Part shown: positions 1 to 8,886 of the stretch, piece by piece | Layout: the number at the start of each line of letters is the position of its first letter | Numbering within the stretch: position 1 is the stretch's first letter | Assembly (NCBI GenBank): GCA_047608075.1 | Contig: JBLKRX010000004.1 | Span: forward strand, 135,571 to 199,570 | DNA length: 64,000 bases | Reading direction: 5' to 3' | Origin: Ferdinandcohnia humi_A | GTDB taxonomy: Bacteria > Bacillota > Bacilli > Bacillales > Bacillaceae_L | Position numbers and translations under genes: made by a program | The notes under the pieces: generated by a model | Told to the model about the DNA's origin: nothing | The model's input: only the letters and a program-made list of their open reading frames with translations | The model's database searches: none

Positions 1-1289
1 GCCATTTCAGTATCGTCGTTTGGAAGTCCGTCTTTGAATAGGATTTTAGGAACTGTCACTTCATAATCTAGCTTACTCATACGAGAGTGTTCTAATAATT
101 GAGCAATAAGAAGAACTCTCTTCAATCCTTTATCGTAATATTGACGCTTACGATTGATTTTTGATAGAAGAGAGTTCATTCGCCATTTTATAGATAATCC
201 CGAAGCTCCGCTTGTTCCGCTATCTCCTTTACCAAGAGCAACAGCAGGGATCTCCGCATTGATTAAAAGAATATCAATCAATTTCTCTAGCTCTGTAAAC
301 GCTGATTGAAGTTGCCCGTCCCATGTGATATATGACGGAAATACGTCATCTTTTCCCATGATTTCAAAGACTTTATCAATGCCCACTCGGAATGTTGGAT
401 TCCCATGTTCATCTTCTCCAAGCGTTCCAGTAGGAACAGCAAGAGCAGGGTCAGCGTGTTTATCGAGAATCATAGCAATTTGAGAAAGTCTGTGATTGAT
501 TTCATCAAGAATTGGTCTATGTTCCGTTAAATCGTCTATTCCTTCCCAGCTTTCATCAGTTGAATAGTTAGGTACGTGAACAACAAGAGGGAAAGGAATT
601 TCAGTTTTAACCACTTTCCTAGCTTCCGTAATTTCCGCATAGATTTTCCACTCCGATATTTCGTTATCAATGTTATAAACAATAGGATTCATTCTGTATT
701 TGTGATATTGAATGTAACCTGGGTAGTGAGATTCGACGTTCAGAATCCAATCTTCACCATACTTTTCTTGGACTAGAACAGGATAAGCGATATGGTAAGC
801 GATTATCTTATTGGAATCTCCTAGAGCTGTCTCTGGGAACACGTATTCAGCGTTTTGAGCTTCAATAATTACTCGAAATGGGTCAATCTCTTTCGGAATC
901 ATTCCCCCGAACTCTTGACCATAACGAATTTTATAGAATGAATCTCCACGATAAGCGTTACCTAGAGAGCTTTCATAGTTTGTTATATTCAGCTCGTTAG
1001 AATCAACGATTCTTTCGAGAGCTTCCTGTTCGGGAGCGTTATCTTCTTTTCCTGCGGAGAAAGTAGGACTCTCGCCAAATAAAAAATCTGCCGACTTTTT
1101 GCAAATAATGCCTGGCAGATTCGCAGATATATAGATTAAATCATTTTGTTTTCTTGTTAAGACGCTTTTTACACGTTGGAACACGTCATAATGCTGTCCT
1201 AGAAAGAGCTTTTTGTTATCTTTATAGCGTTGGATACGCTCAACGTGTGCAGGGTGAGGATAATACTCTCCAATTTTGAACAAACTCAT
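1..1289 (-). CDS. Phage portal protein (3' end cut by the window edge)
   Basis: Portal proteins form the dodecameric ring at the capsid vertex through which DNA is packaged and to which the terminase docks. Reading the minus strand gives a protein starting MSLFKIGEYYPHPAHVER that runs open to base 1 (about 429 residues seen). Its length, the long helical region, and its place directly after the large terminase fit the SPP1 gp6-like portal family; I recognise the family by overall character and context rather than a single catalytic motif. The start is supported by AAAGGAGG eight bases upstream. The C-terminus and following head genes must lie to the left of the window. Confidence 0.8.
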   Translation of the reverse strand, partial: MSLFKIGEYYPHPAHVERIQRYKDNKKLFLGQHYDVFQRVKSVLTRKQNDLIYISANLPGIICKKSADFLFGESPTFSAGKEDNAPEQEALERIVDSNELNITNYESSLGNAYRGDSFYKIRYGQEFGGMIPKEIDPFRVIIEAQNAEYVFPETALGDSNKIIAYHIAYPVLVQEKYGEDWILNVESHYPGYIQYHKYRMNPIVYNIDNEISEWKIYAEITEARKVVKTEIPFPLVVHVPNYSTDESWEGIDDLTEHRPILDEINHRLSQIAMILDKHADPALAVPTGTLGEDEHGNPTFRVGIDKVFEIMGKDDVFPSYITWDGQLQSAFTELEKLIDILLINAEIPAVALGKGDSGTSGASGLSIKWRMNSLLSKINRKRQYYDKGLKRVLLIAQLLEHSRMSKLDYEVTVPKILFKDGLPNDDTEM

Positions 1290-1346
1290 TCCGATACCTC
1301 CTTTTGACTAAACTTTTACAATATATTTGTCAGCCAACTATGACTT

Positions 1347-3062
1347 TTACAAGCCAAGTGGTTTTTTGTGATACGTTCTGCGACGTGAAGCTCCACATAG
1401 CTCGACTGCCATTTGAAGTGAGTCAGGCAAGTCGTCAAAATCGTGACTTGGAAACTGCTCCAACATTTCAAGAAGTAAGCGTTGGTGTCTCATGAATCGA
1501 AGAACTCCTTGCTCAATTAATGGCTCAAGTAATTCAATACGCTCTTCTTTTTTAGTTTTACTGATAATTCCTTTGAGCTTCGTTGTGTAGATACGCTCAA
1601 GAGGAAGTCTTTCACGTAATTGACGGAAGAAATCGTGTTGGGCCTGTACTGTTTCAACAGCGAAAACTCTATGTCGATACTTCTTCATTTTCTCGATAGC
1701 AACGTCAAGAGCTTCATGAGCAGGACATTTCTTCGCCCAAGCGTCAACAACATAAATAATTCCTGTTCGTCGATCCCTTCCAACAGTAACAATCGCGTTG
1801 TAGTCGCTTCGACTCGATTTTCCTAAAGCAATATCCCAAGCAGCGTAATAGTCGAGTGGTATATCTCTTCCTCGATTGTCCTTCAAGTCTCCATAATCAA
1901 AGAATGTAAACATTGAAGGCTTGAAGATTTGAGAATCTTCGTCGATTGGATTGTTCATAAACTCGCTACCAAATGCACGAGAGCCGATATTAACTTTTTC
2001 CATCATTAATCTTGCATAAGAGAAACGATTTTCCCAAAGAACTTTGATTCCTTTCTTCATTTCTTCTTGATTCTCCTCAAAAAACTGCATAGCGTCACTA
2101 AGACGATTCTCATTTTCTTGGTCGCGATAAATAGACTCAAATTGTTGCCACAAGTCCTCACGTTCGGGAGGAGATACAATCGCTGAAAAGATTCGAGAGT
2201 CAAAATCAGCACGATTCAAAACGTGTGTTAAAAGTCCTCTAGGGTGGACTACGGTGCCCATATAAACCACAGCAGTTCTTTGCGGGTCTCCAATCGGCAT
2301 AACAACACTATTAAACCAATGCAAGTTTTTATCTCGAAGCTCTGGCGTGTTTGTATTCTTCGCACTTTCCAAGTCGTCACAAATAACTAAGTCAGGTCGA
2401 TAGCTTCCATTACGTTTACCACGAAGCTGTTTTCCCATAGAAGCTGCCTCAACTAGAATTCCGTTTTTCGTAAGGAACGCTTCTTGATTGTCCTTATCAT
2501 TCATAGCTTTTCGAGGAGACAACAGTTCTCCGAAGTCCTCTCTCAATTTTTGATTGAACTTGAGTTGATTCGAAATCCATTCAACGAACTTCTTGGCACT
2601 CGTGTCTGTCTCCGAAATAATGAGAAGATATTTCCGCTTATCGAATACGACTTGATGAACAGGGAAAGCGTTCGATAAGTAAGCAGACTTCGCATGACCA
2701 CGAGGAGCCGCCCAAGCTATACGCTTTGTAATTTCTTCGTTTGAAACTACATTAAGGATTGAACATAGCTCCTTATGGAAGTCGGGAGCGTCGTCTAAGT
2801 CTGTACCAGCAGGGATCAAGTTTTGTTCGTTTTCAGGATTTCGATTGTCTGAAAAGTATTCGTAAACAAAATAGAGAACGTCATATTCGGAACGGTCAAT
2901 CCGTTTAAGTCGAACAATCTCTTTCAAGTCAGATAGATAGTCTTTTGCTTGAGTGTCATCAAGACCTCTCGATTTCTTCACTTTCTCAAAAAGCTCTATT
3001 CGTTCATTAAGAAGTTGGATTCGCTCTCTTCGTTTCGTTTGATTCAAGACGTTAATCTCCAT
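1347..3062 (-). CDS. Phage terminase large subunit
   Basis: The DNA-packaging motor: an N-terminal ATPase drives DNA into the prohead and a C-terminal RNase H-like nuclease cuts concatemers. A Walker A-like APRGHAKS lies at residues 119-126, a Walker B with VICDD at about 226-230, and nuclease-type aspartates in YAAWDIALG and RSDYNAI near residues 410 and 420. The 571-residue length is normal for a two-domain TerL. It sits just upstream of the portal gene with a 57-base gap. The small subunit is not adjacent but about 5.8 kb upstream, which is unusual; an amidoligase/ABC module, a DUF3231 gene, ppiB and the integrase lie between them. Confidence 0.93.
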   Translation of the reverse strand: MEINVLNQTKRRERIQLLNERIELFEKVKKSRGLDDTQAKDYLSDLKEIVRLKRIDRSEYDVLYFVYEYFSDNRNPENEQNLIPAGTDLDDAPDFHKELCSILNVVSNEEITKRIAWAAPRGHAKSAYLSNAFPVHQVVFDKRKYLLIISETDTSAKKFVEWISNQLKFNQKLREDFGELLSPRKAMNDKDNQEAFLTKNGILVEAASMGKQLRGKRNGSYRPDLVICDDLESAKNTNTPELRDKNLHWFNSVVMPIGDPQRTAVVYMGTVVHPRGLLTHVLNRADFDSRIFSAIVSPPEREDLWQQFESIYRDQENENRLSDAMQFFEENQEEMKKGIKVLWENRFSYARLMMEKVNIGSRAFGSEFMNNPIDEDSQIFKPSMFTFFDYGDLKDNRGRDIPLDYYAAWDIALGKSSRSDYNAIVTVGRDRRTGIIYVVDAWAKKCPAHEALDVAIEKMKKYRHRVFAVETVQAQHDFFRQLRERLPLERIYTTKLKGIISKTKKEERIELLEPLIEQGVLRFMRHQRLLLEMLEQFPSHDFDDLPDSLQMAVELCGASRRRTYHKKPLGL

Positions 3063-3149
3063 GAAGTCACCTCCTAAAAACTCATCAAATGCCGAAGGGA
3101 AAGGACTCGCCTAGCCGTTCGGCAATGCAAGGAGTATAAATACATTCCG

Positions 3150-3188
3150 AAAACAAAAAAGACGCACCAGGTTAAAACCTAGTACGTC
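3150..3188 (-). terminator. Rho-independent terminator after the 90-residue protein
   Basis: On the minus strand a 13-pair stem (with two G-U pairs) made from GACGTACTAGGTT and its partner is followed by a run of T. It separates the upstream amidoligase-side genes from the terminase. Confidence 0.75.
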
Positions 3189-3222
3189 AGGCAATTTATT
3201 TAATAAAAAAAAGAGAACATCT

Positions 3223-3495
3223 TTATTCGACGTTCTCAATTTGAGTGACGATATTAACACGCTTTAATTCACTAACAAAAGATTCAAAATCATCATAGGA
3301 GATTGACTCTCCTGTTTGGAGTTGAACTCGCTTTTCAACACGCTTCATATAATCGTCAAGTGAGGGAGTCTCGTCGAAAGACGATTCCTGTAATTTCTCA
3401 ACGATTTCTTGATACGTGTCTCCATTGAGTACCAATCCATCTATAAAACTAACTCTTAACACGTCGCACAACCCTTTCGTCTCCAACATGAACAA
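3223..3495 (-). CDS. Hypothetical phage protein, 90 residues
   Basis: I do not recognise this protein. It is acidic, probably mostly helical, cytoplasmic, and has no signal peptide or membrane segment. It has an AGGGAGG ribosome site and lies 31 bases downstream of the amidoligase-like gene in the same direction, so the two are probably co-transcribed, with the hairpin terminator at 3150-3188 ending the unit. It contains one GATC-free stretch and the codon use of its phage neighbours. No function is proposed. Confidence 0.6.
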   Translation of the reverse strand: MFMLETKGLCDVLRVSFIDGLVLNGDTYQEIVEKLQESSFDETPSLDDYMKRVEKRVQLQTGESISYDDFESFVSELKRVNIVTQIENVE

Positions 3496-3526
3496 CCCTC
3501 CCTTTATTTTATTTTAGGAGTCGAGC

Positions 3527-4417
3527 TTAGGCAACTCGACTCTCAAAATACTTGCGACGACTAACTTGAAACTTGAATGCTTTTCCGTACTCATTATCTA
3601 ACACTCCTACTTTGCTGTTTCCGAATAATGTTCTGCGAAGTCTGCGTTCGTGCTTATCGTTTGTAACTTCTTCCCTGTCATGAGAAACGCGGATTGTTTC
3701 TAGTTTACCTCTCTCAACGATAGCTTGAGTGAAGATAATCCAGTTTAGAACTTTCTCGCTATTGATTGTTCCTCCATGTTGACGGAACTCTATTGTTCCT
3801 TGACGGAAGAAAGATTGAAAGTTTAGCTTGCAGTAGCGAGAAGAGAAGATTGAGTTAATGTCATTAAGAGAGCAAGCATTTTTTAGAGCTTCAACTTGAG
3901 CTTTTCTAATTCCTTGACAGTAAGTATTGTTGTTTCCTCTTCTGCTTGGAGCAACAACTGCGTCAAAGAACTTCTCGAACTTGTAATATAGATAGTAAAT
4001 GTTTTTGAAGTTCTCAAGCTCGAAGTCGTTTACATCATGGTGAACGTGTAATCCACAAGTTCTATCAACAGAGGCTCCGATTTCATCAAGAGTATCAAGA
4101 ACGATTTTTAATTCGTTTAGTCCTTCTTTTCCTCGAAGAACAGGAGATACAATTTCATGTCCTCCTCTGTAATTTCCTGTTCCTGTGTTAGTTACAGAAG
4201 CGTCAAATACGAGTTTCCAATGACGACGAGTAGTATGATTGTAAGATTCGTGCTTTACGTTGATCCCTTTGCGAGTTAGTGCGTCGATTACAGTTGAGTA
4301 ATGCACTCCGAAGAATTCAATTTCAACTCCGAAACTTCTGTTAGTGTTAAAGTCAAATTGATTTAGCGTGTTCATCATTTTATCGTCAACTCCATATCGT
4401 TTATTTCTGTTCTTCAT
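3527..4417 (-). CDS. Amidoligase-like protein (Amidoligase_2 type, glutamine-synthetase fold)
   Basis: Members of this COOH-NH2 ligase family are predicted to join an amine to a carboxylate using ATP; in phages the substrate is unknown and may be a peptide or wall component. Visible family hallmarks: SFGVEIEFFG near residue 30 (paired acidic residues for metal/ATP), GGHEIVSPVL at about 85, CGLHVHHDV at about 122, and GTIEFRQHGGT at about 205. The 296-residue length fits. It lies about 105 bases downstream of an ABC-ATPase/acetyltransferase fusion gene, with an AT-rich promoter-like stretch carrying ATTACGTAAT between. Assignment to the family is by motif; the reaction is inference. Confidence 0.78.
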   Translation of the reverse strand: MKNRNKRYGVDDKMMNTLNQFDFNTNRSFGVEIEFFGVHYSTVIDALTRKGINVKHESYNHTTRRHWKLVFDASVTNTGTGNYRGGHEIVSPVLRGKEGLNELKIVLDTLDEIGASVDRTCGLHVHHDVNDFELENFKNIYYLYYKFEKFFDAVVAPSRRGNNNTYCQGIRKAQVEALKNACSLNDINSIFSSRYCKLNFQSFFRQGTIEFRQHGGTINSEKVLNWIIFTQAIVERGKLETIRVSHDREEVTNDKHERRLRRTLFGNSKVGVLDNEYGKAFKFQVSRRKYFESRVA

Positions 4418-4450
4418 CTCAGTTTTATTATATTACGTAATCGGGTAATT
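4418..4450 (-). promoter_or_regulatory. Promoter-like region with ATTACGTAAT element
   Basis: Upstream of the amidoligase-like gene the minus strand reads CGTAATATAATAA, giving a TATAAT-like -10. The same 12-mer GTAATATAATAA occurs upstream of the DUF2958 gene near 18.5 kb, in both cases beside CGTAAT/ATTACG repeats that could be an operator. Confidence 0.45.
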
Positions 4451-4522
4451 TTAAAGGGTATTTTGCCACTTTTTGCCGATTTTTGCCACTTTTGATATGG
4501 AGTTGATTGACCTTAGAAACGC

Positions 4523-5944
4523 TTAACTTGCCACTTCGTTCTCTACTTCTTCAGCTACCCAATTTGGATTTTCCCAAATGTAATAATTCTTTTCTTTTGG
4601 AACAACTTCTTTAATCATAGCTGCCACTTCTTCTTTCGAATAATCAGCAACGGAACGCTCACTCGCTTTCTTCTTGATTCCACTTCCGCGAACTCCTCCG
4701 TCTTTTGCTTGTCGAACTTTCTTAATAATGTCGTTTGCAATAGCTTCATAAGTTGCTTCGTCAAGCTCGTTTAATTTTTCTAAGTTGTATTGACGAGAGC
4801 TTGCCATTGTGAAGTCCCAGCCTAACAGTTTTAGTTGATTGCGAACTCCTTTGTATCTATCGTTTTGCTTATACTCTACTTTTCGAAGTCCTGCTTTTTC
4901 ATTGAATGGGTTGAATCGCCCCATTACTGTTAGAGCTTCGACGTATCTCTTTCCTGTGAGATTCAATGTATCACGAATCATTTTCGCTCCTAGTCCAATT
5001 CCTCGATACTTAGGGTGAAGAACAACTCGTGAAATCATAGAGACTTCTTTGTTCAAGAGTTTCGCTACTTCACTTGTCGCTTTCTTATATCTATCCGTTA
5101 CTTGATTTCTTCCTGCAAGAGCTAAGAATGGATAAACATAAACGATAACTCCGACGACTTCTTTTCTTGAATTCGTAAATTTGTAAATCTTATCGGGAAC
5201 AGCGATTCTCGCGTCTCGATAATGGAATCGAGCTAAGACTTTGTAATCGTCAAGTGTTCCTTCTTCAAGAACTAAATCTTTAATGAGAGAACATTGACAT
5301 TCAGCAGGGATCTGAAATCTCTCAATCTTCACGTCGTTTTCGATTCCTTTCGTTACGACGATAGAAGGATATAAGTCTTGAAGTAAATCGTTGTGAGTTG
5401 TAGCAACAACGAGAGTCTTGTTGAACTTGCGAGCCATCTTCTGAATGTTAAAGCTAACGACTCTCGCTGTCTCTCTATCAAGAAGAGCACAAAATTCGTC
5501 TATAAACCAAGAATCTGCGTTAGACTCTAATAGCTTCGCAAGTTGGAAACGATATTTCTGTCCGTCGCTCAACTCTTTATACTTTCGAAGGAAGATAAAC
5601 GCGTCATTCAGTCCAACGAGTGAAAGGAAGTAAAGAGCTTCGTCAATATTTCTCCCTACTCCGTCGATTATCGTACTCTCTGGGTCAATCGTTAGCTCAT
5701 TTGTTGAAAGTCCGTTTGGAAGGAGCTTTCGAAGTTCTTTCAACAGAAGCGACTTTCCGCTGCCACTATCTCCTGTGATATAAATTACGTCTCCTTGCTT
5801 GACGTTCAGCTCCAAGTTATCGTAAATCGTAAACACTTGCTCGTCGTCAAGCGAGATTCCGAACGCTTCAGAAATCGCGAGCGTTCTCTCTGTGATTTCG
5901 CTTTTCATTGTGAATTGCTTATTGATTTGATAGACGTTTGACAT
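4523..5944 (-). CDS. ABC-type ATPase fused to a GNAT acetyltransferase domain
   Basis: A soluble two-domain protein of 473 residues. The N-terminal ABC ATPase has Walker A GDSGSGKS (58-65), a signature LSDGQ (125-129), Walker B WFIDEF (146-151) and the H-loop region TTHND (about 182-186). There is no transmembrane domain, so it is not a transporter. The C-terminal half has the GNAT acetyl-CoA loop HPKYRGIGLGAK at about 311-322. Such ABC-GNAT fusions beside amidoligases occur in phages; the product they modify is not established. It is the first gene of its unit and is preceded by a phage-type promoter at 5981-6009. Start ATG has GGAGGTTG upstream. Confidence 0.82.
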   Translation of the reverse strand: MSNVYQINKQFTMKSEITERTLAISEAFGISLDDEQVFTIYDNLELNVKQGDVIYITGDSGSGKSLLLKELRKLLPNGLSTNELTIDPESTIIDGVGRNIDEALYFLSLVGLNDAFIFLRKYKELSDGQKYRFQLAKLLESNADSWFIDEFCALLDRETARVVSFNIQKMARKFNKTLVVATTHNDLLQDLYPSIVVTKGIENDVKIERFQIPAECQCSLIKDLVLEEGTLDDYKVLARFHYRDARIAVPDKIYKFTNSRKEVVGVIVYVYPFLALAGRNQVTDRYKKATSEVAKLLNKEVSMISRVVLHPKYRGIGLGAKMIRDTLNLTGKRYVEALTVMGRFNPFNEKAGLRKVEYKQNDRYKGVRNQLKLLGWDFTMASSRQYNLEKLNELDEATYEAIANDIIKKVRQAKDGGVRGSGIKKKASERSVADYSKEEVAAMIKEVVPKEKNYYIWENPNWVAEEVENEVAS

Positions 5945-5980
5945 ACTGAATCAACCTCCATTTAATTTATTCAATTCTTC

Positions 5981-6009
5981 ATGTCGATTAAGATTCAGCG
6001 GTGAGACAC
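5981..6009 (-). promoter_or_regulatory. Phage-type promoter (CGACAT -10, variant -35)
   Basis: Minus strand: GTGTCTC, 16-base spacer, CGACAT, then 37 bases to the ATG of the ABC-ATPase/GNAT gene. One mismatch in the upstream box against the GTGTCAC consensus seen at the other sites. Confidence 0.6.
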
Positions 6010-6170
6010 TAAAAATAAAAAAAGAACATCTTTTGATTACTCTTTGAGAAATTATCGTTTATATATATATTTTGAGAAAAAATAACATTTAGTCAAAAAG
6101 TAAATAATTTAGTTAAGTATGGGGAAATTAAATCTATATTTTTACAATAAACCTAAAAGGACTGAATAAT

Positions 6171-7184
6171 ATGAATACTAAGCAATCTATACAATTATCT
6201 GCGGGTGAATTAGCTCACTGCTGGGAACAATTGATGGAGAATAGTATGTCTGTTGTTGTATTTGAGTATCTTACAAAATCATCCGAAACAGAAGAAGTTA
6301 AATCATTATGTAGTGAGGCAAAAAAAATTTCTGAATCTGCTGTGAACTTTTGTAAAGCAGTATTACAAGAGAAAAATTATCCAATACCTAAGGGATTTAG
6401 CATTGAAGAAGACTTTAACCCGAATGCTCCGAAAATATATACCGATGTTTTTACAATTTTTTATCTGAACAATTTTGCTAAACTAGGTATGTCATTGACT
6501 ACCATGGCTTTTTCTGACTCAGCAAGAGAGGATGTACGGACTTTTTATCATGAACAGTTACAAAATATGGCAAATTTATTTTCTCAAACAACGTCTGTTC
6601 TTTTAGAAAAAGGAGTATTTGTAAGACCACCTTTAATTACATCCACACACGAAACTCAGCCAATGGCACATAAGGGGTTCTTAGGTAACTTTTTTAATGA
6701 TAACAGAGAATTAACTGCTAGAGAGGCGAACGAGTTACATAAAAATGTATTTATGAATTATATAGGGAAAAACTTATTAATTGGGTTTATCCAGTGTACA
6801 TCTAATCAAAACTTTAAAGAACTACTCCAACAAGGAAAACAGTTATCTTTGGATATAATGGAAAAATTAAGCTCAATATTAATACAAAACGATTTGCCGA
6901 TTTCAATGACATGGGATACGAACGTATTGGATGCACAGACTCCTCCTTTTTCGGAGAAGCTAATGACATTTCATATTGAACAACTTAACAGATTTGGAGT
7001 TGCAAATTATGGATATAGTGCTGCTGTTAGTACCCGAAAAGACCTAAAAACTACTTATGCAAAAATTATTGCAGATGTTTACCAATATGAAGAAAATATT
7101 AAATCATTTATGATTAAAAATGAGTGGATGGAAAAACCTCCTGTGGCTTTAAATAGGGATAAGCTATCACAAGTAAACGATTAA
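6171..7184 (+). CDS. DUF3231 family protein
   Basis: A 337-residue protein that looks like two repeats of a helical bundle, each with the pattern of the DUF3231 family common in spore-forming Bacillaceae (for example the KGVFVRPPLI segment at about 148 and the repeated NYGYSAAVSTRKDL-like segment near 285). The family resembles ferritin-like helical bundles and has no settled function. It is one of few plus-strand genes in the prophage, has its own AAAGGAC site and its own terminator, and is more AT-rich than its neighbours, so it is probably a host-derived cargo gene. It contains no GATC. Confidence 0.75.
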   Translation: MNTKQSIQLSAGELAHCWEQLMENSMSVVVFEYLTKSSETEEVKSLCSEAKKISESAVNFCKAVLQEKNYPIPKGFSIEEDFNPNAPKIYTDVFTIFYLNNFAKLGMSLTTMAFSDSAREDVRTFYHEQLQNMANLFSQTTSVLLEKGVFVRPPLITSTHETQPMAHKGFLGNFFNDNRELTAREANELHKNVFMNYIGKNLLIGFIQCTSNQNFKELLQQGKQLSLDIMEKLSSILIQNDLPISMTWDTNVLDAQTPPFSEKLMTFHIEQLNRFGVANYGYSAAVSTRKDLKTTYAKIIADVYQYEENIKSFMIKNEWMEKPPVALNRDKLSQVND

Positions 7185-7197
7185 ATGTGAAAATGAC

Positions 7198-7229
7198 TAA
7201 AAGGCTACCATATTGGATAGCCTTTTTTG
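7198..7229 (+). terminator. Terminator of the DUF3231 gene
   Basis: Stem AAGGCTA/TAGCCTT with a ten-base loop followed by six T on the plus strand. Confidence 0.8.
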
Positions 7230-7290
7230 TTCTGAGTTTCCATTCATTTAAAACTGTACAATTGTAGAAGAAAAAAATCCTTAACTTCAT

Positions 7291-7322
7291 CTAAAAAAGC
7301 CCACGATTTTTCGTGAGCTTTC
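7291..7322 (-). terminator. Terminator of the phage-borne ppiB
   Basis: Stem AAAGC-CACGA/TCGTG-GCTTT with one mismatch and a T-rich loop, followed on the minus strand by a T run. It ends the ppiB transcript and faces the DUF3231 terminator. Confidence 0.65.
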
Positions 7323-7332
7323 GGAAGAAAGA

Positions 7333-7770
7333 TTATTCTTCGATTACGCGAACTTCTTTCATTTTGTCGCCTTGTTTAATATCGTCAACGTATTCCATAC
7401 CCTCAACAACTTTTCCGAATACAGTATGAACTCCGTTTAAGTGTGGTTGTGGCTCGAAAACGATAAAGAACTGACTTCCTCCTGTATCTTTTCCTGCGTG
7501 AGCCATTGATAAAGAACCGCGTTCGTGCTTATGTGGATTTCCTTGAGTTTCACATTTGATTGTGTAGCCTGGGCCACCAGTCCCGCGACCTTCAGGACAT
7601 CCCCCTTGTGCTACGAAGCCAGGAATTACTCTGTGGAAGTTCAGTCCGTTGTAGAATCCTTTGTTAATTAAAGTTTCGAAGTTCTCAACTGTGCCAGGTG
7701 CTTCGTTAGGAAATAATTCAATCTTTACTTGTCCGCCTTTTTCTAAGTCGATAACTGCGTATTTGCTCAT
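7333..7770 (-). CDS. ppiB: Peptidyl-prolyl cis-trans isomerase, cyclophilin type (complete copy inside prophage)
   Basis: Cytoplasmic cyclophilin that isomerises Xaa-Pro bonds. The 145-residue product has the family hallmarks in order: FHRVIPGFVAQGG (active-site Arg and Phe), GSLSMAHAG, GSQFFI and HLNGVHTVFGKV. The start at MSKYAVIDLE is preferred over an upstream in-frame start because AAAGGAG precedes it by about 11 bases and the length then equals normal PpiB. It lies directly downstream of the integrase gene, far from the prophage right end where the host ppiB is truncated. It differs clearly in sequence from that host half-gene, so it is not a recent duplicate of it. Confidence 0.9.
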   Translation of the reverse strand: MSKYAVIDLEKGGQVKIELFPNEAPGTVENFETLINKGFYNGLNFHRVIPGFVAQGGCPEGRGTGGPGYTIKCETQGNPHKHERGSLSMAHAGKDTGGSQFFIVFEPQPHLNGVHTVFGKVVEGMEYVDDIKQGDKMKEVRVIEE

Positions 7771-7863
7771 ATGTAATGAACTCCTTTCAATCGTCAAATA
7801 TGTATAAATCATACTTCTCGATTATACGACAAACGAAAGCAAAAAGAAAACTATCGAGAAGCG

Positions 7864-8763
7864 TTATGCCCACGATAGTTCTTCGACTGCTCTGATTAAG
7901 TCCTCTTCGCCCGGTTGTGTATAGACAAGAGTTTGCTCTATGTTAGGAGTTCCGTCGTTTTTGATATGTCCTGCGAGTCTTGCTACAACGTCAAGAGGAA
8001 CACGACGTTGAACGAGTTCGTGACAGAAAGTATGTCTTAAACTATGGCAAGTTAGCGTTGGGATCTCTGTCAATTTACTATACTTTTGAATCATATGTTG
8101 AACAGCTCTAGTTGTCATTTGCTCGCTTCTTTGCGAGTTAAACAAATACTCTCCGAAGTCCTTTCGTTCTTCGAGATAGCTCGTAAGCACCCGACGAACA
8201 TCATTATTGAGAGGAACTTCTCTTCTTCTGTTATGTTTTCCTCGACGAACAACGAGCTTTCCTCGCCTTTCGCCAATTTCAATATCAGTCAATTTCAAGT
8301 CACACAATTCTTGAACGCGAAGTCCTGTATGGAGAAGAGTCGTAATTATCGCTAGTTCTCGAATATCTCCGAATCGACGAACAGCTCGAATAAGTGCGTT
8401 CTGTTCATTTCTGTTTAACCATTTCGGAGTGTTCCTCGCGACAGTTACGTTGTCTATGTGCTTAACAGGATTGTCAGGGATCGCGTTTTGACTTACGAGG
8501 AAATCGAAATATGCTCGTAAGTGTGAAAGTGTGATTCGTACAGTTGACGTGTTGTAATTGTTGACAGCGAATCTTTTGAAATTCCCTATGTCTATTTCAG
8601 TAGCTTGTGCCAGTGTGTGCGAGTACCCGTCGGGGGTGTGTAGGGGGTAGTTTTCTTGTTCGTTAAACCACTTCTCGAAACGATTCAAGCTCGATTTATA
8701 TTGTTTGATAGTCAGCTCGCTCTTTCCTGTTCTGCGTAGCTCTTGAAAGAATTGTTCGTGCAT
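7864..8763 (-). CDS. Tyrosine-type site-specific integrase
   Basis: Catalyses integration and probably excision of the phage by strand exchange. The 299-residue protein has an N-terminal SAM-like core-binding domain (1-110) and a catalytic domain with the conserved Arg in HTGLRVQEL (about 165-173), the HSLRHTF box at about 240-246, a GH in LAGHIKND and the nucleophile Tyr in TLVYTQ near 280. It resembles XerC/D-like phage integrases. The start has GGAGGGAATTACAT upstream. It is not at the visible prophage end, but immediately upstream of the phage ppiB, which is notable because the host attachment site is also a ppiB gene. Confidence 0.92.
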   Translation of the reverse strand: MHEQFFQELRRTGKSELTIKQYKSSLNRFEKWFNEQENYPLHTPDGYSHTLAQATEIDIGNFKRFAVNNYNTSTVRITLSHLRAYFDFLVSQNAIPDNPVKHIDNVTVARNTPKWLNRNEQNALIRAVRRFGDIRELAIITTLLHTGLRVQELCDLKLTDIEIGERRGKLVVRRGKHNRRREVPLNNDVRRVLTSYLEERKDFGEYLFNSQRSEQMTTRAVQHMIQKYSKLTEIPTLTCHSLRHTFCHELVQRRVPLDVVARLAGHIKNDGTPNIEQTLVYTQPGEEDLIRAVEELSWA

Positions 8764-8779
8764 ATGTAATTCCCTCCTG

Positions 8780-8864
8780 TGAAATACGACAAGATTTTAA
8801 GCTGATAATCGAACGAATAATCAACGATTATCTAGGCTCATTATATTCAACTCGTCGTATTTCA
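8780..8864. repeat. Nested inverted repeats upstream of the integrase
   Basis: TGAAATACGAC at 8780-8790 is perfectly inverted as GTCGTATTTCA at 8854-8864. Inside it GATAATCG (8804-8811) is inverted as CGATTATC (8825-8832). The structure fills the gap between the small terminase stop and the integrase start. It could be a recombinase or repressor site, or a transcript hairpin. Confidence 0.6.
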
Positions 8865-8886
8865 TCAAGGGAATATGACGAGATAA

